Shown: positions 1 to 8,145 of the stretch, one piece after another
Layout: every line of letters starts with the position of its first letter
Numbering within the stretch: position 1 is the first letter of the stretch
Assembly: GCF_020783315.1 (NCBI RefSeq)
Contig: NZ_CP086063.1
Span: forward strand, 930,001-994,000
Direction: 5' to 3'
Length of the DNA stretch: 64,000 bases
From: Ferruginibacter lapsinanis
Lineage (GTDB): Bacteria > Bacteroidota > Bacteroidia > Chitinophagales > Chitinophagaceae
Program-made: the position numbers and the translations under genes
The notes under the pieces: generated by a model
The model's input: only the letters and a program-made list of their open reading frames with translations
Told to the model about the DNA's origin: nothing
The model's database searches: none

Positions 1-79
1 AATTGCATAACAAATAGTTAAGATGCAAAATTACATATTTATTTTTTCATTTATCAAGCCCCAAATGATTCCATAAGAG

Positions 80-87
80 TATATTTG
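80..87 (+). promoter_or_regulatory. Bacteroidota -7 box (TATATTTG)
   Basis: The sequence matches the phylum consensus TAnnTTTG exactly and lies 18 bases before the ATG of the DUF5606 gene, which would leave a 5' leader of roughly 12 bases. A convincing -33 element was not identified. Confidence 0.6.
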
Positions 88-105
88 CGGCAGAAAAAAA
101 TACAT

Positions 106-621
106 ATGGAATACAATAAATTAGTATCAGTAACCGGCTTAAGCGGTTTGTTTGAATTATTATCATCGAAAGCCGATGGCGGTATCGTTCGTTCTTTGGA
201 AGATAAAACTACAAAGTTTGTGAGCACACGTGTTCATAGCTTTTCTCATTTGGAAAGCATCGAAATTTTTACTACAAAAGACAATGTAAATCTTGTTGAA
301 GTATTTACCGCTATCCAAAATAGTAAAGAAAAATTACCTGATGCAGGAGATGCAAAAGCAGTAAAAGCTTATTTCGAAAAAGTATACCCCGATATGGATT
401 TTGCAAGAGTATACAACAGCGATATGAAAAAGATCGTAAAATGGTATCAGCAATTAGTTGCTCATAATATTGAAATAAAATTATCTGAACATTCTGAAGA
501 AGAAGTTGCAGCGCCTGAAGTTGTAACTACTGCAAAAGCAAAACCTGCTGCCAGCACCAAAGCTGCAACGACTAAAGCTGCACCGCCAAAAAAGATCAAT
601 TCGCCACGTAAAATGGCATAA
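106..621 (+). CDS. DUF5606 family protein
   Basis: This is a 171-residue protein of the Bacteroidota-specific DUF5606 family, whose function is unknown. The N-terminal half (residues about 1-60, with SVTGLSGLFEL and SHLESIEIFT) looks like a small globular domain. A second helical segment follows to about residue 125, and the tail (about 135-171) is a low-complexity Ala/Lys/Thr-rich basic extension, which could bind nucleic acid or be disordered. The open frame extends to a TTG at 85, but that codon lies inside the -7 box, so the ATG at 106 is the likely start. The gene stands alone and is followed by a hairpin element. Confidence 0.85.
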   Translation: MEYNKLVSVTGLSGLFELLSSKADGGIVRSLEDKTTKFVSTRVHSFSHLESIEIFTTKDNVNLVEVFTAIQNSKEKLPDAGDAKAVKAYFEKVYPDMDFARVYNSDMKKIVKWYQQLVAHNIEIKLSEHSEEEVAAPEVVTTAKAKPAASTKAATTKAAPPKKINSPRKMA

Positions 622-710
622 TATAGAACACCGATTGAACTTATTAAACTGATTTATACAGATAAGTAATTAGTGATGATAAGTTCAATCAGTGTTATCT
701 GTGTTCTATT
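622..710. repeat. Long imperfect hairpin element, copy 1
   Basis: The left arm (ATAGAACAC, then GATTGAACTTAT) is repeated inverted on the right (ATAAGTTCAATC, then GTGTTCTAT) around a loop containing ACTGATTTA and GATAA. A second copy with the same arms and loop words lies at 36560-36643. The arms are not followed by a T-tract, so this looks like a dispersed palindromic element rather than a simple terminator, although it sits between two genes. Confidence 0.7.
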
Positions 711-725
711 CCAAAAAATATTCTT

Positions 726-2444
726 ATGTACACCGCAGATATAAAGAAAACTCCTCGTCATTTTGTCCCTAAAAATTTTACGGTAACTGATTGGCAACAT
801 TTAGAACCATTCTTCAAAGATCTGCTTGCCCGTAATATTGATACTATGGCCAACCTTGAACAATGGTTAAAAGATCAAAGCGAATTGGAAGCCGTTATCA
901 ATGAAGATGCCTGCTGGCGCCAGATCAAGATGACCTGCGACACAGAGAACAAAGCCCTGGAAGAAGCGTTCACGTATTTCTGCATGGAGATTCAGCCAAA
1001 GATAGAGCCATTTGCGGATGCACTAAACAAAAAGCTGATCAACCATACTTACTCTAAAGAGCTGAACAAGGAAAAGTATTTTACTTATCTACGTAGCATA
1101 AAAAAGAATATTGAATTATTTAAGGAAGAAAACATCCCTTTACAGGCAGAACTTGCCGTAATGCAGCAGCAGTTTGGTGTTATCTCTGGTAAGATGACCG
1201 TTACTGTTAACGGAAATGAATACACGCTGCAACAGGCAACCAAATTTTTGGAAAGCCACGACAGAGCTTTGAGAGAAGAGGTTTACAGGAAGATAAATGA
1301 AAGAAGGTTATTGGATAAAGAAGCGTTGAATGAGCTGTATAACAACCTTATTCAAAAACGCAACCAGATAGCCATCAATGCAGGCTTTGCAAATTATGGT
1401 GAATATCGTTTTAAAGAATTAGGAAGATTTGATTACACCAAACAAGACTGTACTAATTTTCATGAAGCAGTAAAAAAATATGTGCTTCCATTAGTAAATC
1501 TTATCTATAAAAAAAGAAAAGAAAAATTAGGATTAGAAACTCTACGTCCATGGGATATTGAAGCACAACCTGAAGGCACAGAACCTTTGCATCCTTTTAC
1601 AACAAGCGATGAGCTGATCAATAAATCAATCGAATGTTTTTCCAAGCTTCGTCCGTTCTTTGGCGAATGTTTGAAAAAGATGCAGGAACTAAAACACCTT
1701 GACCTGGAAAGCAGAAAAGGCAAGGCTCCCGGAGGATACAACTGTCCTTTGGCAGAAAGTGGCGCTCCGTTCATTTTCATGAATGCTGCCGGACAAATGC
1801 ATGATGTAACCACCATGGTACATGAAGGTGGCCATGCAATACATTCATTCTTGGCACACCATTTAGAATTGAATGGCTTTAAAGAGTACCCGATGGAAAT
1901 TGCTGAAGTAGCCAGCATGTCGATGGAGTTATTCAGTATGGAACACTGGGAAACATTCTTTAATAATGCCGAAGATCTGAAAAGAGCAAAGGAACATCAG
2001 TTAGAAAGAGTGATCACCATCTTCCCGTGGATTGCTGTGATCGACAAGTTTCAACATTGGGTATACGAAAACCCCTCTCATACTCCTGAAGAGAGAACTG
2101 CTACCTGGATATCCATCATCAATGAATTTAAAGATGATGTGATAGACTACAGCGGTTTGGATGAATACCGCAGCAATGCATGGCAACGTCAACTACATTT
2201 ATTTGAAGTGCCTTTCTATTATATAGAATACGGCATTGCTCAATTAGGTGCTATCGGTATGTGGATGCAATTCAAACAAAATAAAGAACAGGCAATGGAT
2301 AACTATTGCAATGCACTTTCTTTAGGCGGCACCAAAACTTTACCTGAATTATATAAAACCGCCGGACTCGAATTTGATTTCAGCCCGGAAAAAATTAAAG
2401 TACTGATGGAGTTTGTAGAAGGAGAATTGGTAAAGGTGAGTTAG
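726..2444 (+). CDS. M3 family oligoendopeptidase
   Basis: This is a 572-residue peptidase of family M3 (PepF/thimet oligopeptidase-like), a cytoplasmic zinc enzyme that degrades short peptides. The zinc-binding motif HEGGH (in MVHEGGHAIHSF) lies near residue 367, and the downstream glutamate region EIAEVASMSMELFSME supplies the third ligand. The N-terminal half is the helical M3 domain. There is no signal peptide, in keeping with a cytosolic role, and the length is normal for the bacterial M3B group. The gene is preceded by a hairpin repeat and followed closely by a radical SAM gene. Confidence 0.92.
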   Translation: MYTADIKKTPRHFVPKNFTVTDWQHLEPFFKDLLARNIDTMANLEQWLKDQSELEAVINEDACWRQIKMTCDTENKALEEAFTYFCMEIQPKIEPFADALNKKLINHTYSKELNKEKYFTYLRSIKKNIELFKEENIPLQAELAVMQQQFGVISGKMTVTVNGNEYTLQQATKFLESHDRALREEVYRKINERRLLDKEALNELYNNLIQKRNQIAINAGFANYGEYRFKELGRFDYTKQDCTNFHEAVKKYVLPLVNLIYKKRKEKLGLETLRPWDIEAQPEGTEPLHPFTTSDELINKSIECFSKLRPFFGECLKKMQELKHLDLESRKGKAPGGYNCPLAESGAPFIFMNAAGQMHDVTTMVHEGGHAIHSFLAHHLELNGFKEYPMEIAEVASMSMELFSMEHWETFFNNAEDLKRAKEHQLERVITIFPWIAVIDKFQHWVYENPSHTPEERTATWISIINEFKDDVIDYSGLDEYRSNAWQRQLHLFEVPFYYIEYGIAQLGAIGMWMQFKQNKEQAMDNYCNALSLGGTKTLPELYKTAGLEFDFSPEKIKVLMEFVEGELVKVS

Positions 2445-2453
2445 TAATTAGCG

Positions 2454-2461
2454 TATTTTTG
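2454..2461 (+). promoter_or_regulatory. Possible -7 box (TATTTTTG)
   Basis: An exact TAnnTTTG match overlaps the first possible TTG start of the radical SAM gene. If it is used, transcription would begin near 2467-2468 and the TTG at 2480 would be the better start codon. Confidence 0.4.
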
Positions 2462-4705
2462 TTCTCTAAACATTTCCATTTGAGTGCTTCTGTATTTTTA
2501 TTAACGCCGCCTTTTACACAATTAAATACGCCGTACCCTGCTACAGCCTATTTAAAAGGCTTTTTAAATACAAAAGGTATTTCAGCATTTCAGGCAGATC
2601 TCGGCATAGAAGTCACCATCGCTTTATTTTGCAAAAGTGGATTACAAAAACTCTTTGCTTCGATAGTTGTTGGTCAGGCGACCAACAACGGCGAAGATTC
2701 CAACAAAGAATTATCTACTAATGCAAAACGCATTATTACTTTAAAAGAAGACTATATCAATACCATTGATGCAGTAATATATTTTCTTCAAGGGAAAAAC
2801 CCCGAACTATCATCCCTGATCAGCAAAAGAAATTTTTTACCCGAAGCAAGTCGCTTTGCACAAACAGATGATCTGGTATGGGCATTTGGCAGTATGGGTA
2901 ATCAGGATAAAGCAAAGCATTTAGCCACACTTTATTTAGAAGACCTATCTGACCTCATCAAGGAGTGTATTGATGAACATTTTGGGTTCAGCAGATATGC
3001 AGAAAAATTAGGGCGTAGCGCCAACAGTTTTGACGAGTTGTATGCAGAGCTACAAAAAGAATACACTTATCTCGATAACATACTCATCGATATTTTACAA
3101 ACTAAAATGGAAACAGTACAACCGAAATTGGTTTGTATCTCTGTTCCATTTCCCGGAAATTTATATACTTCTTTAAGATGTGGACAATGGATAAAAAAAA
3201 ACTATCCTGGTGTGAAAGTCTGTATGGGTGGTGGTTTTGCTAATACCGAATTCCGTTCTTTAACAGATAAAAGGGTTTTTGAGTTTTATGATTTTATTAC
3301 GCTGGATGATGGAGAAGCCCCGATAGAAAATTTATTCTATCATATAGAAGGGAAAAAAAATATCGATGAACTAAAACGAACATTCACTTTAGTTGATGGA
3401 GAAGTAAAATATATTAATAATACTGCTTGCACAGATTATAAACAAGGCCAGGTAGGAACACCTGATTACAGTGACTTTTTGTTGGACCAATATATTTCCG
3501 CCATAGAGGTAGTTAACCCTATGCACAGCTTATGGAGCGACGGAAGATGGAACAAACTAACAATGGCGCATGGTTGCTACTGGGGCAAATGCACTTTCTG
3601 TGATATTAGTTTAGATTACATCAAACTATACGAACCCATCACAGCAGAATTACTCTGCAACCGAATGGAAGAGATCATTGCCCAGACAGGACAAAATGGT
3701 TTTCACTTTGTAGATGAAGCAGCACCTCCGGCTTTGATGAGGGCTTTATCAATTGAGATCATCAAGAGAAAATTAGTGGTAAGCTGGTGGGCCAATGTTC
3801 GTTTTGAAAAAAGTTTTACCAGAGATCTTTGTTTATTATTAAAAGCCGCAGGTTGTATTGCTGTTTCCGGTGGACTGGAAGTAGCCTCTGACAGATTATT
3901 AAAATTGATAGATAAAGGTATTACCGTTGCACAGGTTGCCAGGGTAAATAAACATTTTACCGAAGCAGGCATTATGGTACATGCGTATCTAATGTATGGC
4001 TTCCCTACACAAACAGCGCAGGAAACTATCGATTCGTTAGAAATGGTGAGACAATTATTTGAGGCAGGTGTATTACAATCTGCTTTCTGGCATTTGTTTA
4101 CCATGACAGCACATAGTCCCGTTGGATTGAATCCTGAAAAATATAAAGTACAAAAAGTTACGAATGAAATAGGCAGTTTTGCCAACAACGATATTGTGCA
4201 TATTGATCCAACCGGCGCAGATCATGAAAGTTTTAGTTTTGGTTTAAAAAAATCTTTGCTCAATTATATGCATGGGGCTTGCTTTGATACACCGCTTCGT
4301 GAGTGGTTCGATTTTAAAACACCTAAAACAACGATTGCTCCTGATCATATTGCTAAATTGTTATCAGAAGAAGAATATATATCAACGAAAGCAAACACAA
4401 AAGTTATTTGGTTAGGAAATAAACCTGTAATGGACATCTTTACTAAATCTAAAAAAGGAAATCAATGGGAAATATGTTCTTTATCTTTTGAAACAAAAAA
4501 AGAAACGCTTGAAATTAAAGTAGATAAAGAGGAAGGAATATGGCTGGCAGCTATGCTGGAAAAATTATCTGTTGACAATAGTAAAACATATACTTTGCAA
4601 GAGGTAAAGGAAAATTATGAAGCTGCAGGATTAAATGATTTCGAATTATTCTGGGATAATAAACCTGTAAGTACTTTATATAAAGCAGGTTTGTTGCAGC
4701 TCTGA
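2459..4705 (+). CDS. B12-binding domain radical SAM protein
   Basis: This is a large (748-residue) enzyme combining an N-terminal cobalamin-binding-like region with a radical SAM core. The N-terminus has the family's hydrophobic strand and PPF motif (LLTPPFTQLNTPYPA). A Rossmann-like segment around residues 225-270 (VCISVPFPGNLYTSLRC, then CMGGGF) resembles a B12-binding domain. The Fe-S motif is CYWGKCTFC near residue 375, so the first two cysteines are four rather than three residues apart. The substrate cannot be told. No ATG lies near the N-terminus; the start is probably TTG, at 2459 or 2480, and the second is favoured because a -7 box overlaps the first. A dispersed palindrome lies in frame at 2666-2689. 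The stop codon abuts the convergent gene's stop at 4706. Confidence 0.85.
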   Translation: MFSKHFHLSASVFLLTPPFTQLNTPYPATAYLKGFLNTKGISAFQADLGIEVTIALFCKSGLQKLFASIVVGQATNNGEDSNKELSTNAKRIITLKEDYINTIDAVIYFLQGKNPELSSLISKRNFLPEASRFAQTDDLVWAFGSMGNQDKAKHLATLYLEDLSDLIKECIDEHFGFSRYAEKLGRSANSFDELYAELQKEYTYLDNILIDILQTKMETVQPKLVCISVPFPGNLYTSLRCGQWIKKNYPGVKVCMGGGFANTEFRSLTDKRVFEFYDFITLDDGEAPIENLFYHIEGKKNIDELKRTFTLVDGEVKYINNTACTDYKQGQVGTPDYSDFLLDQYISAIEVVNPMHSLWSDGRWNKLTMAHGCYWGKCTFCDISLDYIKLYEPITAELLCNRMEEIIAQTGQNGFHFVDEAAPPALMRALSIEIIKRKLVVSWWANVRFEKSFTRDLCLLLKAAGCIAVSGGLEVASDRLLKLIDKGITVAQVARVNKHFTEAGIMVHAYLMYGFPTQTAQETIDSLEMVRQLFEAGVLQSAFWHLFTMTAHSPVGLNPEKYKVQKVTNEIGSFANNDIVHIDPTGADHESFSFGLKKSLLNYMHGACFDTPLREWFDFKTPKTTIAPDHIAKLLSEEEYISTKANTKVIWLGNKPVMDIFTKSKKGNQWEICSLSFETKKETLEIKVDKEEGIWLAAMLEKLSVDNSKTYTLQEVKENYEAAGLNDFELFWDNKPVSTLYKAGLLQL
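2666..2689. repeat. Dispersed palindrome inside a coding region
   Basis: Perfect 10-base arms GTTGTTGGTC and GACCAACAAC surround the loop AGGC. Flanking bases (GCTTCGATA on the left, GGCGAAGA on the right) resemble those of the intergenic copy at 15052-15074. The element is translated in frame as part of the radical SAM protein (about VVGQATNN). Confidence 0.75.
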
Positions 4706-5314
4706 TCATTCCAAAATTTCTTTCCTGTATAATTCTACCAATTCATCAAAAGATATTCTGTTACTGGCTCTTGGCGAAGGCGAATACAAAATAACAAGTT
4801 TGATCGATCTTCCTTTATAATCAATACTGCTCTTTACCGGTCTTTTATCTTTAGGAAATTTATGAGAAATATTTTTTGTTTCTAAAAATTTATTGAACCA
4901 TCCTGCCGCACTAACGATACCACTGCTGCTGGTAAATAATATTTTATTGATGGATGGATTTTCCTCCAGTATCCGGAAAATATCCATGAATTCAACAGCA
5001 ATTAATTTTTCATCTAATGAGCTGTTATCGTTCCGAACAATTATATGTCCCATATCTGTAATGGCTGCACATAATCTTGTCAAGATATTCTTACGCTCCT
5101 CTACGGCCTCCTTCCCGGAAAAAAATTGCAATTCGGTTTTAAGAATGGCGGCCATTATCCTCCAGAATAAATTAGCTGTATTGGGATAAAAGAATTCGTA
5201 TTTCCAGTTACGCCTGGCTGTAGGGAAAGTTCCTACAACCAACACGTTGCTGTTTGGAGGAGCAAACCATTTCCAGGGATGGGCTTCTGTTTCCTGCATT
5301 TCATTTATTTGCAA
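4706..5314 (-). CDS. Uracil-DNA glycosylase superfamily protein
   Basis: This 202-residue protein resembles the uracil/hypoxanthine-DNA glycosylase superfamily that removes deaminated bases. The N-terminal strand and motif VLVVGTFPTARRNW, followed by FYPNTANLFWRIM, fit the G-x-x-P and following N/FW region of the family, and a late SPSPRASNRISFDEL segment corresponds to the HPSP-like minor-groove loop. The exact base specificity is not inferable. Its start overlaps the end of the upstream Fur-family gene by 10 bases, so the two are probably co-transcribed. The assignment to the superfamily is moderately sure. Confidence 0.7.
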   Translation of the reverse strand: MQINEMQETEAHPWKWFAPPNSNVLVVGTFPTARRNWKYEFFYPNTANLFWRIMAAILKTELQFFSGKEAVEERKNILTRLCAAITDMGHIIVRNDNSSLDEKLIAVEFMDIFRILEENPSINKILFTSSSGIVSAAGWFNKFLETKNISHKFPKDKRPVKSSIDYKGRSIKLVILYSPSPRASNRISFDELVELYRKEILE

Positions 5315-5721
5315 TCAGCACAAACACCTTTTACAACCATCTCGGCTTGCTCAGGAGTAAACCCTTTAGGTAATTTTACTTCTGGCACTGTTACATCCTC
5401 TAAACAAATGGTTTTATTGCAAACCTCACATACAAAGTGTACATGGTTATCATGATGATGGCCTGCTTCGCAATTGTCTTTACACAAAGCGTACAAGATA
5501 GAATTGTCAGTTGTAGGTATATGATGGATGATCCCTTTTTCAACAAAAGTTTGTAGTGTACGGTATACCGTTACCCTATCGAAATTTTCACCGGTCTTCT
5601 TTTCAATATCAGCATGCTCCAATGCTCCTTCGCTGTTTAAAAACAGTTCCAGTATTTTTTTACGGCCGTCCGTAACGCTCAGCTGATTTTTTTTTAATAT
5701 TTCGAGTACCATTACTTGCAT
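5305..5721 (-). CDS. Fur family transcriptional regulator
   Basis: This 138-residue metal- or peroxide-sensing repressor has the Fur-family winged helix (about residues 10-75, with FDRVTVYRTLQTFVEKGIIH) and a C-terminal dimerisation domain. Two CxxC pairs (CEVC near residue 98 and CADC at the end) form the structural zinc site, and a His-rich stretch GHHHDNHVHF provides sensory ligands. Whether it senses iron, zinc or peroxide cannot be told. The neighbouring SCO1-like and MerC-like genes and a palindrome at 6500-6516 suggest local metal regulation, which is inference. It overlaps the downstream glycosylase gene. Confidence 0.9.
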   Translation of the reverse strand: MQVMVLEILKKNQLSVTDGRKKILELFLNSEGALEHADIEKKTGENFDRVTVYRTLQTFVEKGIIHHIPTTDNSILYALCKDNCEAGHHHDNHVHFVCEVCNKTICLEDVTVPEVKLPKGFTPEQAEMVVKGVCADCK

Positions 5722-5790
5722 TTGCTTATATAAAATTACAAAAACTACTGGACACTTATTTTGTTTACCGTTGCTATCAGTATCATTTAT

Positions 5791-6444
5791 TTAGAACCCT
5801 TTTAAACTTCTGGTAAGATATTTTTCATTTAACAGCCCTTTGATATCCTTTAGTAATTTTTCAATCTCCTTTTCCTCCAACCCATCATATATACCTCTTA
5901 CCCTGGTTTGTTTATCTACCAATGCAAAAAACTGTGTATGTATAAACTGGTCGGAAATATTTTGTACGGAATCCGGCTTATTATTATCTATCAAATAACC
6001 ATGGCGGGCCATATTATACAATGCTGTTTTATCTCCAGTTACAAAATCCCAGGTAGCTATGTGAGATGAAATACCGTTCAGCATTTTTGCCTCATATGCT
6101 TTAAGTAATGGGATAGAATCTGTTTCGGGCATACAGGTATGCGACAAAACTGCAAACTCTTTCTCATTCTTATATACATCAAATACTTTACGCATATTGG
6201 CATTCATTCGTGGGCAAATGCCTTTACAGGTTGTAAAAAAGTATTCAGCTACATATACTTTCCCTTCAAAATCTCTTTCAGTCACTTTTTTCCCATCCTG
6301 ATTAATAAATGAGAAAGCAGGTATATTATTATTGATCACTGGCAAATTAGACTGTGAAAAATCATTATCCTTAAATACATAAATGAAATACCCGGTAAGT
6401 AACACTACAAAGAAACCTATATATATCAACCACTTTTTCTTCAT
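5791..6444 (-). CDS. SCO1/SenC family thioredoxin-fold protein
   Basis: This 217-residue membrane-anchored protein has an N-terminal transmembrane segment (about residues 4-24) followed by an exported thioredoxin-fold domain. The copper-binding motif CKGIC (residues about 74-78, FFTTCKGICPRMN) and the distal histidine in IHTQFFAL are both present, the ligands used by SCO proteins in copper delivery to cytochrome c oxidase CuA. It is transcribed divergently from the MerC-like gene, with a Fur-family gene downstream on the same strand. Copper assembly or redox sensing are both possible roles. Confidence 0.9.
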   Translation of the reverse strand: MKKKWLIYIGFFVVLLTGYFIYVFKDNDFSQSNLPVINNNIPAFSFINQDGKKVTERDFEGKVYVAEYFFTTCKGICPRMNANMRKVFDVYKNEKEFAVLSHTCMPETDSIPLLKAYEAKMLNGISSHIATWDFVTGDKTALYNMARHGYLIDNNKPDSVQNISDQFIHTQFFALVDKQTRVRGIYDGLEEKEIEKLLKDIKGLLNEKYLTRSLKGF

Positions 6445-6457
6445 CGTAATTTTTTTG

Positions 6458-6465
6458 CAAAGCTA
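6458..6465 (-). promoter_or_regulatory. -7 box for the SCO gene (TAGCTTTG)
   Basis: On the minus strand this is an exact TAnnTTTG match, 13 bases before the ATG of the SCO1-like gene. Confidence 0.55.
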
Positions 6466-6499
6466 CACTCAAAGCGTATAGTAGGAGCAATTATAAAAC

Positions 6500-6516
6500 T
6501 TGCAACATTATTGCAA
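6500..6516. promoter_or_regulatory. Candidate metalloregulator operator
   Basis: The 17-base dyad TTGCAACATTATTGCAA has TTGCAA arms spaced by five bases. It lies just upstream of the MerC-like gene's -7 box (6523), within the spacer and -33 region, where a bound repressor would block the promoter. Its size and AT-rich centre resemble Fur/Zur-family sites and a Fur-family gene is 780 bases away; the connection is inference. Confidence 0.5.
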
Positions 6517-6522
6517 ATATAC

Positions 6523-6530
6523 TAACTTTG
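6523..6530 (+). promoter_or_regulatory. -7 box for the MerC-like gene (TAACTTTG)
   Basis: This exact TAnnTTTG match lies 11 bases before the ATG at 6542. It argues against the longer open frame that begins with a TTG at 6500 inside the operator palindrome. Confidence 0.65.
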
Positions 6531-6541
6531 CATTTCTAAAA

Positions 6542-6931
6542 ATGGCTATAAAAATTAATTGGGATGCGATGGGTATTGCTACTTCTGTGGCCTGTGCCAT
6601 ACATTGTGCCATTTTGCCCATAATTGCCACCAGCTTACCCATATTTGGCATCAACATTATTCATAATCAGATATTTGAATGGGGAATGATCGCTTTGGCT
6701 TTTGTAGTTGGATCATACTCCTTATTTCACGGTTATATTAAACACCATCATTCATTATCTCCTGTATTGATCTTTGCAGTGGGATTTGTTTTTTTATTAC
6801 TAAAACAAATCTTTCATCAACATGAGATATGGTTTTTGATTGTTGCTGTCATCTTTATCATCAGTGCACATTATTACAATTATACGCTTTGTCATAGGAG
6901 TAAATGCGCCTCTCCGCATCATAAGCACTAA
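6542..6931 (+). CDS. MerC domain membrane protein
   Basis: This is a 129-residue integral membrane protein with about four transmembrane segments. It begins with the MerC-type motif WDAMGIATSVACAIHCAILP, whose Cys/His pair in the first membrane helix fits metal binding, and ends with a His/Cys-rich tail (HRSKCASPHHKH). MerC proteins were first known as mercury transporters, but in Bacteroidota the family often sits beside Fur/Zur-type regulators and is more likely to handle zinc or another ion. The start follows from the -7 box at 6523. It is divergent from the SCO1-like gene. Confidence 0.85.
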   Translation: MAIKINWDAMGIATSVACAIHCAILPIIATSLPIFGINIIHNQIFEWGMIALAFVVGSYSLFHGYIKHHHSLSPVLIFAVGFVFLLLKQIFHQHEIWFLIVAVIFIISAHYYNYTLCHRSKCASPHHKH

Positions 6932-6988
6932 TAACAAAAAATTCCAAAGGGGCTTAAAAAATATTATCTTGTTGTAAAATAGTATACA

Positions 6989-7417
6989 ATGAGAAAAATA
7001 TTATTGCCATTATTCGTATTTATATTTTCAACAAGTCTTTTATCAGCACAATCAAAAGATGAAATGATTGTCAGAAATGTTTTAACACAACAAACTGCAG
7101 CATGGAACAACGGAGATATCGACTCCTTTATGGGTGGGTATTGGCAAAATGATTCTCTTATGTTTATTGGCAATAGTGGTGTTACTTATGGCTGGGAAAA
7201 AACATTGGAGAATTATAAAAAAAGTTATCCTGATACGGCAGCAATGGGTAAGTTAAATTTTGATATCTTGGAAGTAAAACGATTATCTGTTATGTATTTT
7301 TTTGTGGTAGGTAAATGGCACCTGACCAGGAGTATTGGTAATATCGGCGGAGCTTTTACCTTACTGTTTAAAAAAGTAAAAAATAAATGGGTAATTGTTG
7401 CCGATCATAGCAGCTAA
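6989..7417 (+). CDS. Secreted NTF2-like (DUF4440-type) protein
   Basis: This 142-residue protein carries a cleavable signal peptide (about residues 1-20, ending LLSAQS). The rest has an NTF2/SnoaL-like cone pattern: an N-terminal helix with AAWNNGDIDSFM, then GYWQNDS, a central tryptophan and a beta-rich end (TLLFKKVKNKWVIVADHSS). Such periplasmic DUF4440 proteins are common in Bacteroidota and their ligands are generally unknown. Its last codons overlap the convergent gene by four bases. Confidence 0.8.
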   Translation: MRKILLPLFVFIFSTSLLSAQSKDEMIVRNVLTQQTAAWNNGDIDSFMGGYWQNDSLMFIGNSGVTYGWEKTLENYKKSYPDTAAMGKLNFDILEVKRLSVMYFFVVGKWHLTRSIGNIGGAFTLLFKKVKNKWVIVADHSS

Positions 7418-7824
7418 GGATAAGTAGCCATTTTGGTAAATAAATATTTACTGCAGAAAAAATACGATACAGTTAAACCCAGTGCTGATGCGGCTATATC
7501 TCCTAGATCAAATGTTCTCCCAAAAATAGGGATCAATTGCAGATATTCATTAATAACAAGCAAAGCAAAAGAAGTAAAACAAAACATTTTCAGCACGTAG
7601 TTATTCAGCAGGTTAAAATATTTTGACAACAGCCAAAAACATCCCAAGGGCAATAAAAATGCACCGAGCAAATTAGGTGCAACTCCTAATATATATTTTA
7701 AAGGTTGCGGAAAATTAAAATATGGCCTCAACCCCCATTTAATTATCCAGATAATTAACGTACCGGAGATAACAGAAAGTTTACAAAATAGCTTAGGGGA
7801 CATAAGGTTTGTTTGTACTTGCAA
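7414..7824 (-). CDS. VanZ-like membrane protein
   Basis: This 136-residue protein has about four transmembrane segments. The last portion, with FGRTFDLGDIAASALGLTVSYFF, matches the typical C-terminus of VanZ-like proteins (a G-R-x-F-D-x-x-D-I motif before the final helix). The function of small VanZ-like proteins outside glycopeptide resistance is unknown. The assignment rests on this motif and topology. Confidence 0.6.
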   Translation of the reverse strand: MQVQTNLMSPKLFCKLSVISGTLIIWIIKWGLRPYFNFPQPLKYILGVAPNLLGAFLLPLGCFWLLSKYFNLLNNYVLKMFCFTSFALLVINEYLQLIPIFGRTFDLGDIAASALGLTVSYFFCSKYLFTKMATYP

Positions 7825-7896
7825 GATAAGTTTATTATATATAAATAGAAATCCGTACCGATGGGTATTTATCTCTCTATTATTGTTGAAAAAATA

Positions 7897-8136
7897 TCAC
7901 TGCTTTTTGTTCAAGGTTTGCTTCCATTTATTTCTGAAATACATGAGTAGTAAAGCAAAGGTTACTAAAAACCAAACATAAAAAATGTAATTCCAGATAG
8001 TTGGCGATCCTTCAAAAAAAGCCAGGTCAAAATAAATACCAATCGTCATGTTCACCAGCAACCACAACATCGCCATAGAAATAGTTTGCACTATTCTTAA
8101 TAAAAATGCTCTTACATCTGGTTCCATTTCCGACAT
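7897..8136 (-). CDS. Small two-helix membrane protein
   Basis: This 79-residue protein has two transmembrane helices (about residues 16-36 and 45-65) separated by a short loop, and a basic C-terminus (KWKQTLNKKQ). I do not recognise a named family. It lies 9 bases downstream of the GH25 lysozyme gene on the same strand, so the two are probably co-transcribed and it may be involved in the cell envelope. Confidence 0.65.
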   Translation of the reverse strand: MSEMEPDVRAFLLRIVQTISMAMLWLLVNMTIGIYFDLAFFEGSPTIWNYIFYVWFLVTFALLLMYFRNKWKQTLNKKQ

Positions 8137-8145
8137 TGCTGTAAT

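Noticed and set aside
1505..1918. 137-codon minus-strand frame within the M3 peptidase gene
   Set aside because: It lies entirely within the peptidase's zinc-site region and shows no recognisable domain; the plus-strand protein explains the sequence.
6500..6541. TTG start for a longer MerC protein
   Set aside because: The added codons overlap an operator-like dyad and the -7 box, so they are probably untranscribed.
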